Part shown: one piece after another, positions 1 through 6,767 of the stretch
Layout of the letters: every line of letters starts with the position of its first letter
How positions within the stretch are numbered: position 1 is the stretch's first letter
The notes under the pieces: generated by a model
The model's input: only the letters and a program-made list of their open reading frames with translations
Databases searched by the model: none
What the model was told of the DNA's origin: nothing
NCBI GenBank assembly: GCA_005788585.1
Contig: SYBY01000041.1
Coordinates: 1 to 8,792, forward strand
Reading direction: 5' to 3'
From: Actinomycetota bacterium
GTDB taxonomy: Bacteria; Actinomycetota; Thermoleophilia; Solirubrobacterales; Solirubrobacteraceae
Length of the DNA: 8,792 bases
Made by a program: the position numbers and the translations under genes

Positions 1-139
1 CCTCGGTTTCCGCCTGGTCGTAGGCGCGGCCTTCGAGGTCGCGCAGCGCCAGGCGGTAGTCCATCCAGGCGTCGGTGACGGCGACGTCGAGCTCGGCGAG
101 CCGGACGGCGGGGTCGTCGGATGTCGCGTACGAGGACAT
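1..139 (-). CDS. Unknown protein, N-terminal 46 codons only (runs off the left edge)
   Basis: The frame opens with ATG at 139-137 and stays open to base 1, giving 46 residues beginning MSSYATSDDPAVRLAELDVA. The rest of the gene lies outside the window. The visible part is acidic and looks helical (AELDVAVTDAWMDYRLALRDLEG), without a signal peptide, membrane segment or motif I recognise. Third codon positions are mostly G or C, as in the neighbouring real genes, which supports coding. The start is supported by a TACAGT box 6 nt upstream, consistent with a leaderless mRNA; no Shine-Dalgarno sequence is present. It is divergent from the exonuclease/UvrC-like gene. I do not recognise the family and assign no function. 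Confidence 0.6.
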   Translation of the reverse strand, partial: MSSYATSDDPAVRLAELDVAVTDAWMDYRLALRDLEGRAYDQAETE

Positions 140-151
140 GGCTCGACTGTA
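140..151 (-). promoter_or_regulatory. Leaderless-type -10 box for the leftward unknown gene
   Basis: On the minus strand TACAGT (151-146) is followed by six bases and then the ATG at 139. This fits the actinobacterial -10 pattern TANNNT placed so that transcription would start at the ATG itself. No good -35 hexamer is visible 16-18 bp further upstream and there is no Shine-Dalgarno sequence. Confidence 0.5.
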
Positions 152-229
152 GATGATCGTTGCTGAAGATGACCCGTGCAATCGTCCGCCTGTCCGCAAG
201 CGCGCGTGCACGATGTCGGGGCGGCGTCG

Positions 230-241
230 TATCACTGCGGC
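230..241 (+). promoter_or_regulatory. Weak -10-like box before the exonuclease/UvrC-like gene
   Basis: TATCAC (230-235) stands six bases before ATG 242. It keeps the first TA of the -10 pattern but lacks the final T, so it is weaker than the other start-proximal boxes in this window. No convincing Shine-Dalgarno sequence precedes the ATG. Its position is one argument for starting the protein at 242 rather than at GTG 176. Confidence 0.25.
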
Positions 242-1903
242 ATGGACCTGGCCGACCATCCGCTCGCGACCGCCGAGTATCTCGTGGTGGACTGCGAGAC
301 GAACGGCCGGGCGGGCGCGGCGTGCGAGCTCACGGAGGTCGGCGCGGTGCTCGTCGGCGGCGGCGAGCTGCACGAACGGTGGTCGTCGCTCGTCACCGTG
401 CGGGCTCCGCTGACGCGCCGGATCCAGCGGTACACCGGCATCACGCAGGCCATGGTCGACGGTGCGCCCGCGCCCCAGGCCGTCCTGCAGCAGCTCGCTG
501 CCCGGATGGACGGCCGCGTGCTCGTCGCGCACAACGCCCCGTTCGACCGCCGGGCGCTCGCGCAGGGCTTCCGCGAGGCCGGGCTGCGGTGGCCCGACCC
601 GCCGGTGCTGTGCACCGTGGCGCTGGCGCGCCGGTTCGCCCCGCTGCAGACGCGGCGCGGCCTCGCGGTCCTTGCCGGCGGCCTGGGCATCGACGTGGAG
701 CAGACGCACCGCGCGCTCCCCGACGCGGAGACCTGCGCGCGGATCCTGTGCGCGCTGCTGCCGCGGCTCATCGGCTCGGTCGAGACCGTGGGCGAGGCCG
801 TCGCGCTCCTGCGACCCGCGCGCCGGCGACCGCGCAAGGTGCGCGCGGGCAGGACGGTCGGCGGGCTCCCGGGCGTCGCCGGCACGCCGCCGCCGGGGCT
901 CGCCGAGCTGCCCGACGAGCCCGGCGTCTACATCTTCCGCAACGCGGCGGGCCAGCCGCTGTACGTCGGCAAGTCCGTGGCGGTCCGGTCACGTGCCCGG
1001 GCGCACTTCCAGCCGTCGGCGCCGCCGGAGGCGTGGACCGGGCAGGCGGCGTCGGTGGAGGCCCGGGCGTGCGGCTCGGAGCTCGGCGCGCTCGTGCTCG
1101 AGTGCCGCGAGATCAAGCGCCTGCGGCCGCCCGGCAACGTCCGCCTGAAGCACGACGACCCGTACGTCTTCCTGCGCTGCCGGCTGGACATCCCGTTCCC
1201 GGTGCTCGAGGTTGCGCGGGAGCCGGCGTCCGGGCACGCGGTGACGATCGGGCCGCTGGCCGGGCACCGGGCGGCGGTCGAGCTGATGGAGCAGCTCAAC
1301 TCGCTGTTCGGGCTGCGCCACTGCGGTCGCGGGTTGCCGCGCCGCGAGCATCCCTCGGCGTACGGCCAGATGGGCCGCTGCCTGTCTCCGTGCCTGCAGG
1401 ACCTCGACCCCAACCTCTACCGCACACGGCTCGACGAGGCCCTCGGCCTCTTCTGCGCAGACGGGGACGGGGGTGCCGCGCTGCTCGAGCACGTCGCCCT
1501 GCAGATCGAGGAGGCCTCCGTCGCGCAGCACTACGAGCGAGCGGCGTGGCTCCAGCGCCGGCGCGAGCGGCTGCGCGTGCTGTGCCGCCGCCTGGCCGAG
1601 GCGACAGGCACGCTGCGCGCGACCCATGCGCGGCCGTCGCTGGTGATCGCGCCGCACCCGCGCGGGACCGCGCCCGGGGACGCGTTCTGGCTCGTGGGCG
1701 GGCGCCTGGTCGACTGGTGCCGCGCGAGCTCCGAGGAGGAGCTGGCGCGCCGCAGCGCCGCGGCGCTGGTCCGTGCCGCGGGGCGCCGGACGGCGCACGT
1801 GCCGGCCGAGGAGGTCGACGAGCTGCGGATCGTCGCGACGTGGCTGGCGTCGCACGAGCACGAGGTGCGCGAGCTCGAACCGCTGCACGCCGCCGTCGCC
1901 TGA
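242..1903 (+). CDS. DEDDh exonuclease fused to UvrC/Cho-like GIY-YIG nuclease
   Basis: A 553-residue fusion likely to act in DNA repair. Residues about 13-175 form a DnaQ-type 3'-5' exonuclease: Exo I D17/E19 (VVDCETNG), Exo II H97-D102 (HNAPFD) and Exo III H156-D161 (HRALPD), a complete DEDDh set. After a basic linker, residues about 223-310 form a GIY-YIG domain (GVYIF, then YVGK at 241-244) with Y241, R251 and E287 at the expected catalytic positions. A UvrC-like middle region follows with C361, C380 and C384, but Ser372 where UvrC has its fourth cysteine. Residues about 416-450 resemble a UVR helical hairpin. The RNase H-like incision domain and helix-hairpin-helix repeats of full UvrC are absent, as in Cho. 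The architecture is known in actinobacteria, including mycobacteria. ATG 242 is chosen because homology begins just after it; GTG 176 would add 22 residues lacking family features. It converges on the YgfZ-type gene. Confidence 0.88.
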   Translation: MDLADHPLATAEYLVVDCETNGRAGAACELTEVGAVLVGGGELHERWSSLVTVRAPLTRRIQRYTGITQAMVDGAPAPQAVLQQLAARMDGRVLVAHNAPFDRRALAQGFREAGLRWPDPPVLCTVALARRFAPLQTRRGLAVLAGGLGIDVEQTHRALPDAETCARILCALLPRLIGSVETVGEAVALLRPARRRPRKVRAGRTVGGLPGVAGTPPPGLAELPDEPGVYIFRNAAGQPLYVGKSVAVRSRARAHFQPSAPPEAWTGQAASVEARACGSELGALVLECREIKRLRPPGNVRLKHDDPYVFLRCRLDIPFPVLEVAREPASGHAVTIGPLAGHRAAVELMEQLNSLFGLRHCGRGLPRREHPSAYGQMGRCLSPCLQDLDPNLYRTRLDEALGLFCADGDGGAALLEHVALQIEEASVAQHYERAAWLQRRRERLRVLCRRLAEATGTLRATHARPSLVIAPHPRGTAPGDAFWLVGGRLVDWCRASSEEELARRSAAALVRAAGRRTAHVPAEEVDELRIVATWLASHEHEVRELEPLHAAVA

Positions 1904-1952
1904 CCTCGACGCGGACCACCCGGCTCTCGGCCGTGTCGCGTCGGGCAGCGGT
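1904..1952. terminator. Convergent gap with a weak hairpin, possible two-way terminator
   Basis: These 49 bases separate two convergent stop codons. CGACGCG (1907-1913) can pair with CGCGTCG (1937-1943), and the loop can fold further (CCGG/CGG). No T-run follows on either strand, so this is at best a candidate intrinsic terminator of the T-poor kind often proposed for high-GC bacteria. Confidence 0.2.
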
Positions 1953-2909
1953 TCAGGGCGCGAACGGCAGCTCGACGACCTCGGCGGTGCCCCCGCCTTC
2001 GATCTCGAGCACGGCCCCGGGCTCGGCCTCGCGCCGCACGATCGCCAGGCCGATCGGGCCGAGCGCGGGGGAGATGACCGAGCTGCCGAGCCGGCCCACC
2101 TCCTTCTCGCCCAGGCGCAGCGCGGCGCCGGTCACGACCGGTGCCGACAGCCGCAGGCCGCGCAGGTGGCGGTTGGGCTTGCCCTTGTAGAACAGCCGGG
2201 CGACCGTCTCCTGCCCGACGTAACAGCCCTTCGTGAAGCTCACGGCGCGCTCGTTCAGCGCGGCCTCCTGGGGGATGACGGACTCGTCGAGGTCCAGGCC
2301 GTAGCGGGGGCGCCCGTGCTCGACGCGCACGATCTCCAGGACCTCCTCGCCGACCGGCACCGCACCCGCGGCGACGAGCGCGGCGAGCACGGCGTCGTGG
2401 TCGTCGGCCAGGGCGAGGACGTCGACCCCGACGTCGGTCGTGACCAGCCGGACGTGGTGGCCGGCGAGGGCGGCCGCGGCGTGGTCGTGCTCGTCGGTTC
2501 CGAGCCCCGCGTCATCCGCGCCGGTCACCGCCCGCGCCCGCGGGCCGGCGACGCTGAACAGCGCCCGCTGGAGGGTCCGCTTGTGCAGCTCGACGTCGTA
2601 GCCGAGCTTGAAGGTCCGGATGGTGTCGAACAGCGCCTGGAGCGTGACGCGCTCGGTGTCGAGGAGCAGCTCGTCGCCCGCGTCCAGCACCCGCAGGTCG
2701 GCGCGCATCTTGCCCTTGTGCGTCAGCAGCGCGGCGTAGCAGCCGTGACCCGGCTCGAGGCCGAGCACGTCGTTCGTCACCTGGCCCGCCAGGAACTCCT
2801 TCGCGCCCGCGCCCGTCAGGGCGAGCTTGCCGCGCTCGGAACGGTCGACGACCGCGGCCTCCTGCGTGATCGCCCGGTACCCGTCGATGACCTGGTCGAT
2901 GGCCGCCAT
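1953..2909 (-). CDS. ygfZ: YgfZ/GcvT-family folate-binding protein
   Basis: A 318-residue cytoplasmic protein of the YgfZ/CAF17 family, related to the aminomethyltransferase GcvT. Family members bind tetrahydrofolate and support the assembly or repair of certain Fe-S enzymes, for example the tRNA thiomethylase MiaB in E. coli. The diagnostic motif KGCYVGQE is complete at residues 227-234 with the key Cys229, followed by a typical RLFYKGKPNRHLRGL stretch (238-252). Length is normal for the family. There is no signal peptide or membrane segment. ATG at 2909 is the first start in the frame and lies 6 nt after a TACATT box, so the mRNA is probably leaderless; a GAGGG one base before ATG is too close to be a normal Shine-Dalgarno sequence. 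It is monocistronic here and divergent from the CDF exporter. Family assignment is secure; the client enzymes cannot be deduced. Confidence 0.92.
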   Translation of the reverse strand: MAAIDQVIDGYRAITQEAAVVDRSERGKLALTGAGAKEFLAGQVTNDVLGLEPGHGCYAALLTHKGKMRADLRVLDAGDELLLDTERVTLQALFDTIRTFKLGYDVELHKRTLQRALFSVAGPRARAVTGADDAGLGTDEHDHAAAALAGHHVRLVTTDVGVDVLALADDHDAVLAALVAAGAVPVGEEVLEIVRVEHGRPRYGLDLDESVIPQEAALNERAVSFTKGCYVGQETVARLFYKGKPNRHLRGLRLSAPVVTGAALRLGEKEVGRLGSSVISPALGPIGLAIVRREAEPGAVLEIEGGGTAEVVELPFAP

Positions 2910-2926
2910 ACCCTCAATGTAGTCCC
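2909..2926. promoter_or_regulatory. Overlapping divergent promoters, ygfZ and CDF exporter
   Basis: Only 17 bp separate the two divergent start codons. On the minus strand TACATT (2921-2916) sits 6 nt before the ygfZ ATG. On the plus strand TACCCT (2909-2914), which overlaps the ygfZ start codon, sits 12 nt before the GTG of the exporter and is the best -10 candidate there; CAATGT (2915-2920), 6 nt before GTG, is a weaker one. Neither direction shows a clear -35 or Shine-Dalgarno sequence. The -35 region of each promoter must lie within the coding region of the opposite gene. Confidence 0.45.
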
Positions 2927-3874
2927 GTGCCCCACGACCACGATCACCACCACCACGATCACGACCACGCAGGTCACGGTCACTCGCACGCGCCGAGCGC
3001 GGATGCGGATCGCCGCTGGCTGGCGCTCGCCCTCGGGATCATCGCGTCGTTCATGGTCGTCGAGGTCGTCGCGGGCATCCTCGCCGACTCGCTGGCGCTG
3101 CTCTCCGACGCCGCGCACATGCTCACCGACGCCGGCGCGATCGCCCTGGCGCTCGTCGCGGCGCGGATCGCCATCCGCCCGGCGACGGGCCGCTTCACCT
3201 ACGGGTTCGGCCGCGCGGAGATCCTCAGCGCGCAGATCAACGGCGCCACGCTGCTGGTGCTCGCCGGGGTCATCGGCGTGGAGGGCGTGCAGCGCCTCAT
3301 CGACCCGCCTGCGGTCGAGGGGCCGATCGTCATCGCCGTCGGTGTCCTCGGCGCCTGCGTGAACGTGGGTGCGGCGTGGGCGCTGGCGAAGGCCGAGCGG
3401 CAGAGCCTGAACGTCGAGGGGGCGCGCCAGCACGTGCTGACCGACCTCTACGCCTCGCTTGCCGCCGCCAGCGCAGGCCTGATCATCGTGCTGACGGACT
3501 TCGACCGCGCGGATGCGATTGCGTCGCTCATCGTCGCGCTGCTGCTCCTGCGCTCGGGCTGGCGCCTGTCCCGCGATGCGGCCGCCGTGCTGCTCGAGGG
3601 CGCCCCGCGCGGCATGGACCCCGACGCCGTCGGCCGCGCCCTGGCGGGGGCTCCCGGGGTGGTGCAGGTCCACGATCTGCACGTCTGGGAGGTCACCTCC
3701 GGGTTCGTCACCCTCTCGGCGCACGTCGTCGTCGCGGCGGGGGACGACTGCCACGCGCGCCGCCGCGAGCTCAAGCAGCTGCTCGACGAGGAGTTCGGCA
3801 TCCAGCACACCACGCTGCAGGTCGACCATGCGCCCGCGCCGGCGCTGCTCGACATCGAGCCGCGCCGCGCGTGA
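2927..3874 (+). CDS. Cation diffusion facilitator (CDF) metal exporter, Zn-type
   Basis: A 315-residue inner-membrane metal/proton antiporter of the CDF family (ZitB/CzcD-like), which expels divalent metal from the cytoplasm. The first 21 residues hold 11 histidines and 4 aspartates, a probable cytoplasmic metal-gathering tail. About six membrane segments follow (residues 30-210). The transport-site motifs are HxxxD in helix 2 (H64-D68, HMLTD) and HxxxD in helix 5 (H169-D173, HVLTD). That set is typical of Zn/Co/Cd carriers; Mn-type CDF proteins usually have DxxxD. The cytoplasmic C-terminal domain (about 220-305) has the family stretches HDLHVWEVTSG and QHTTLQVDH. The start is GTG 2927; the family's His-rich N-terminus supports it. 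The stop TGA (3872-3874) abuts the stop of the convergent permease gene. Facing an importer operon suggests a role in metal balance, but the exported metal is an inference from motifs. Confidence 0.92.
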   Translation: MPHDHDHHHHDHDHAGHGHSHAPSADADRRWLALALGIIASFMVVEVVAGILADSLALLSDAAHMLTDAGAIALALVAARIAIRPATGRFTYGFGRAEILSAQINGATLLVLAGVIGVEGVQRLIDPPAVEGPIVIAVGVLGACVNVGAAWALAKAERQSLNVEGARQHVLTDLYASLAAASAGLIIVLTDFDRADAIASLIVALLLLRSGWRLSRDAAAVLLEGAPRGMDPDAVGRALAGAPGVVQVHDLHVWEVTSGFVTLSAHVVVAAGDDCHARRRELKQLLDEEFGIQHTTLQVDHAPAPALLDIEPRRA

Positions 3875-4780
3875 TCAGCGCTCGGTCGCCAGGGCGGAGG
3901 CCACCGCGCGCGAACGGCGGCGGCGCCGCAGCGCCGTGGCGATGAGGCCGTACTTCGGCGACACGAGCAGCGCCAGCGCGAAGCACGTGGCACAGACGAG
4001 GCCCATGGCGCCCGCGATCGAGCTGTCCGCGCCGACGGCTCCCCAGTAGCCGGCCACGGCGCCGATCCACCCGATGCCGACGGCGATCGCGACCATGAGT
4101 GCCAGGCGGTCGGTCAGCAGGTACGCGGCGGCGGCGGGGACGATGAGGAGGGTGACGACGAGGATCGCGCCCACCGACTCGAACGCGGTGACCGCGGTGA
4201 TCGCCACCGCGATGAGCACCGCGCGGGAGACGAGCTTCGGGCGCAAGCCGACGGTCTGGGAGAACTCCGGGTCGAACGTCGTCGCCTTCAGCTCCTTCCA
4301 CAGCACGAGCACGAAGACGAGGTTCGCGGTGGCCACGAGCCCGATGATCACGATCGACCGCGCGACCTCGACGCCGCCGATGAGCCACGTGTCGAACGGG
4401 GCGAAGGCGATCTCGCCGTAGATCGTGGAGTCGAGATCGAGGTGGATGCCGCTGGCGTAGCGCGTGACGCCGAGGACGCCGAGGGCGAACAGCAACGGGA
4501 AGACGAGCCCGATCGCGGCGTCCGAGCGCACGAGCCCGGTGCCGCGCAGCGCGTCGATCGCCAGGACGCAGAGCACGGCGAACACCGCCCCGCCGACGAT
4601 GACCGCCAGCGGCGCGCGGGTCTGGAAGAGCAGCCAGGTCGCGACGATGCCCGGCAGGACGGCGTGGCTGACGGCGTCGGACATCAGCGCCGCGCGGCGC
4701 AGGACGAGGAACGGCCCGAGCAGGCCGCAGGCGGTGGCGGTCAGCCCCGCGGTCAGGACGATGACGAGGTCGTCGTTCAT
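3875..4780 (-). CDS. Metal ABC importer permease (ABC-3 family), MntD/TroD-like
   Basis: A 301-residue integral membrane permease with about eight or nine hydrophobic segments. It belongs to the ABC-3 family that imports Mn(II), Zn(II) or Fe(II) and would pair with the fused permease encoded just upstream. The family stretch LMSDAVSHAVLPG (residues 32-44) has the conserved Asp35 and His39. A cytoplasmic loop with LWKELKATTFDPEFSQTVGL (about 165-185) matches the usual ATPase-contact region, and the C-terminus is a short basic tail. The true start is ATG 4780, although the frame is open further upstream: homology begins there, the ATG overlaps the preceding stop as ATGA, and GGAG lies 7 nt before it. 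It is the last gene of the five-gene operon, and its stop codon abuts that of the convergent CDF gene. Confidence 0.9.
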   Translation of the reverse strand: MNDDLVIVLTAGLTATACGLLGPFLVLRRAALMSDAVSHAVLPGIVATWLLFQTRAPLAVIVGGAVFAVLCVLAIDALRGTGLVRSDAAIGLVFPLLFALGVLGVTRYASGIHLDLDSTIYGEIAFAPFDTWLIGGVEVARSIVIIGLVATANLVFVLVLWKELKATTFDPEFSQTVGLRPKLVSRAVLIAVAITAVTAFESVGAILVVTLLIVPAAAAYLLTDRLALMVAIAVGIGWIGAVAGYWGAVGADSSIAGAMGLVCATCFALALLVSPKYGLIATALRRRRRSRAVASALATER

Positions 4781-6027
4781 AGCGGTGCTCCGGAGGCGAG
4801 CGCCTGCAGTCGGTCGGCGACCTCGTCGCCCAGGCTGCCGCGCAGGTCGCGCGGGTCGGGCTCGCGGGCGTCGGGCAGCTCGATGCGGCCGCCGAACTCC
4901 AGCCACGCCGACCACAGGTCGCGGCGCTCCTCGAGCGCGTGCGCGGCGGCGGCGCCCGCCTCGCTCAGGCGCAGGCGGCGCTCGGGGCCCTCGCGCTCGA
5001 GCAGCCCGGCGCGGTCGAGTGCAGCCAGCGCACGGCGCAGCTGCGACCGGGACCGGCCGGTCGCGAGGTGCAGTTCCGAGGCGGTCGGCGGGGGACCGGC
5101 GTGCATCGCGGTCTCGATCTCCAGGAGCACGCCCTCGGTGGCCGTGCGGCGGCGCTCGCGGGCGATGTGGCGCGCGCGCCACATCGCGCCGCGCCCCGGC
5201 GCCAGCAGGATCGCGGCGAGGACGACGCAGAACCCGACGACGACGATGACGGGGCCCGCCGGCAGCTCGGACCGGGTTGCCAGCAGGGCGCCCGTGACGC
5301 CGATCGCGGCGCCGATGAGTCCGGCGAGTGGCAGCAGGGTGCTGAGCCGGTGGGTGAGCTGGCGGGCGGCGACGACCGGGCTGATGAGCATCGCCACCAT
5401 GAGGATCGCGCCGACCATCCGCACGCCGATCACGACCGCGACGACGAGCAGCATGGTGGTGGCCACGTCGATGACGCGGATCGGCAACCCGAGCGAGGCG
5501 GCGAACCCGGGATCGAAGACCGCGACCTTGAGGATCCGGAACCCGATGGCGACGACGAGCAGTGAGACCGCGGCGAGGGCCGCCATGACCACGAGGTCAC
5601 GCTCGAGCAGTCCCGCGGCCTGGCCGAAGAGGTACTTCTCGAGCCCCGCCTGGTTGGCGTTGTCCGTGCCGGCGATGTAGGTCAGCAGCACGATGCCGAG
5701 GCTGAAGAAGCTTGCGAGCACGACGCCGATCGCGGCGTCGGGCCGGATCCGGCTCGTGTGCTCGATGGCGACCATGAGGACCGCGCCGGCGATGCCCGCG
5801 AAGGCGGCGCCGACGATGAGGCTGCCCGCGTCCTTCGCGCCGGTGAGGAGGAAGGCGATGCAGACGCCGGGCAGGGCGGCGTGGGCGATGGCGTCGCCGA
5901 CAAGGCTGCGCTCGCGCAGCACCGCGAAGCTTCCGAGGACCCCTGCCGTCAGGCCGAGGATCGCCGCGCCGATCGCGACGACCGCGTCGGTGTACGGCAG
6001 CGGGAGGGCGTCGATCAGCCCGCCCAT
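4777..6027 (-). CDS. Metal ABC permease fused to a C-terminal winged-helix domain, MntC-like
   Basis: A 416-residue protein, about 120 residues longer than a plain ABC-3 permease. Residues about 10-278 form the membrane part, with the family stretch LVGDAIAHAALPG (42-54; Asp45, His49) and an ATPase-contact loop LKVAVFDPGFAASLGL (166-181). After a basic junction (WRARHIARERRR, 283-294), residues about 298-362 look like a winged helix-turn-helix (ASELHLATGRSRSQLRRALAAL, then a LSEAG wing). Residues about 365-412 resemble the DtxR/MntR dimerisation region (RRDLWSAWLEF, then DEVADRLQAL). Such permease-DtxR-like fusions are known in MntC-type proteins of other bacteria. In my by-eye alignment the metal ligands of DtxR/MntR in this second part (His, Cys/Glu, Glu, His) are not kept, so it may be a structural or interaction module. 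ATG 6027 has GAGG 7 nt upstream and overlaps the ATPase gene by 13 bp. The stop overlaps the next ATG as ATGA. Confidence 0.9.
   Translation of the reverse strand: MGGLIDALPLPYTDAVVAIGAAILGLTAGVLGSFAVLRERSLVGDAIAHAALPGVCIAFLLTGAKDAGSLIVGAAFAGIAGAVLMVAIEHTSRIRPDAAIGVVLASFFSLGIVLLTYIAGTDNANQAGLEKYLFGQAAGLLERDLVVMAALAAVSLLVVAIGFRILKVAVFDPGFAASLGLPIRVIDVATTMLLVVAVVIGVRMVGAILMVAMLISPVVAARQLTHRLSTLLPLAGLIGAAIGVTGALLATRSELPAGPVIVVVGFCVVLAAILLAPGRGAMWRARHIARERRRTATEGVLLEIETAMHAGPPPTASELHLATGRSRSQLRRALAALDRAGLLEREGPERRLRLSEAGAAAAHALEERRDLWSAWLEFGGRIELPDAREPDPRDLRGSLGDEVADRLQALASGAPL
4788..4791 (-). promoter_or_regulatory. Shine-Dalgarno GGAG for the last permease
   Basis: GGAG on the minus strand, 7 nt before ATG 4780, inside the end of the preceding permease gene. 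It decides the start against the much longer open frame. Confidence 0.65.
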
Positions 6028-6767
6028 GGCACGGCCTCGGTGTCGGTGGCGTCCGGCGCGCCGTACGCCCGCGCCAGGTTGTCGTTGGACAGGGCCTCGT
6101 CAACCGGGCCGTTGGCGATCGCGCGGACGTTCAGCAGCAGCGCCCAGTCGAAGCGCTGGCGGACACCCGCGAGGTCGTGGTGGACGATGACGACCGACCG
6201 GCCCTCGTCGCGCAGCTCCCCGAGCAGGCCGAGCAGCGACTCCTGGGTGCGCGCGTCGATCCCGGCGAATGGCTCGTCCATGACCATGAGCGGGGTCTCC
6301 TGCGCGAGTGCGCGGGCGAAGAAGACGCGCTGGCGCTGGCCGCCGGAGAGCTGCCCGATCTGCCGCTTGGCGTAGGCCGCCATCCCGACACGGTCGAGGC
6401 ACGCCTCGACGATGCGCTGGTCGTCACGCCCGACGCGCCGGAACCATCCGGTCGAGCGGTAGCGGCCCATGGCCACGACCTCGCCGACGGTGATGGGGAA
6501 GTCCCAGTCGACGGCTTCGCGCTGCGGCACGTAGGCCAGCCGGTCGAGCGCGGCTCGCGCCGGGCGCCCGGCGATGAGCGTCTGGCCGGCGTCCATCGGG
6601 ACGAGGCCGAGCGCGGCGCGCAGCAGCGTGGACTTACCGGCGCCGTTGGGGCCGACGATGGCGCTGAGCTTGCCCTCGGGGAACGTCGCGTCGACGTCCC
6701 ACAGGACGGGCCGCGCCCCGTAGGACACGGTCACGCGGCGGACTTCCAGGGCGGCGGCTCCGCTCAT
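6015..6767 (-). CDS. Metal ABC importer ATPase, MntB/TroB-like
   Basis: A 250-residue cytoplasmic ATPase that powers metal uptake by the two permeases. All nucleotide-site motifs are intact: Walker A GPNGAGKST (39-47), Q-loop YVPQRE (Q82), signature LSGGQRQR (140-147), Walker B LMVMDEP (160-166, Glu165) and switch histidine HHD (H197). The stretch VDWDFPITVGEVVAMGRY (86-103) after the Q-loop is characteristic of Mn/Zn/Fe (ABC-3) importers and not of other ABC ATPases. Length is normal. ATG 6767 is chosen because the frame upstream is not homologous, GGAGG lies 7 nt before it, and the ATG overlaps the stop of the binding-protein gene as ATGA. Its 3' end overlaps the next permease by 13 bp, so translation of the two is probably coupled. 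Confidence 0.94.
   Translation of the reverse strand: MSGAAALEVRRVTVSYGARPVLWDVDATFPEGKLSAIVGPNGAGKSTLLRAALGLVPMDAGQTLIAGRPARAALDRLAYVPQREAVDWDFPITVGEVVAMGRYRSTGWFRRVGRDDQRIVEACLDRVGMAAYAKRQIGQLSGGQRQRVFFARALAQETPLMVMDEPFAGIDARTQESLLGLLGELRDEGRSVVIVHHDLAGVRQRFDWALLLNVRAIANGPVDEALSNDNLARAYGAPDATDTEAVPWAG
6035..6038 (-). promoter_or_regulatory. Shine-Dalgarno GAGG for the fused permease
   Basis: GAGG on the minus strand, 7 nt before ATG 6027, within the last codons of the ATPase gene. Confidence 0.6.

Noticed and set aside
176..241. GTG 176 as the start of the exonuclease/UvrC-like gene
   Set aside because: It is possible, but the added 22 residues carry no family similarity; the -10-like box and the exonuclease homology favour ATG 242.
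160..2190. A 676-codon plus-strand open frame
   Set aside because: It is extremely Arg/Ala/Gly-rich, overlaps the exonuclease/UvrC-like gene and part of ygfZ in the wrong frame, and has no motif. It is a GC-rich shadow.
1773..3362. A 529-codon plus-strand open frame across ygfZ and the start of the CDF gene
   Set aside because: It is a mirror of the ygfZ coding strand with biased composition; the KGCYVGQE-bearing frame on the minus strand is the real gene.
4781..5182. Upstream extension of the last permease's frame
   Set aside because: The extra residues are an Arg/Ala/Pro-rich shadow of the winged-helix tail; the SD-preceded ATG 4780 with ATGA overlap is clearly the start.
4442..5680. A 412-codon plus-strand open frame across the permease genes
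   Set aside because: It is antisense to two clear permeases, has low-complexity composition (Ser/Arg/Ala/Pro) and no start signal or motif.
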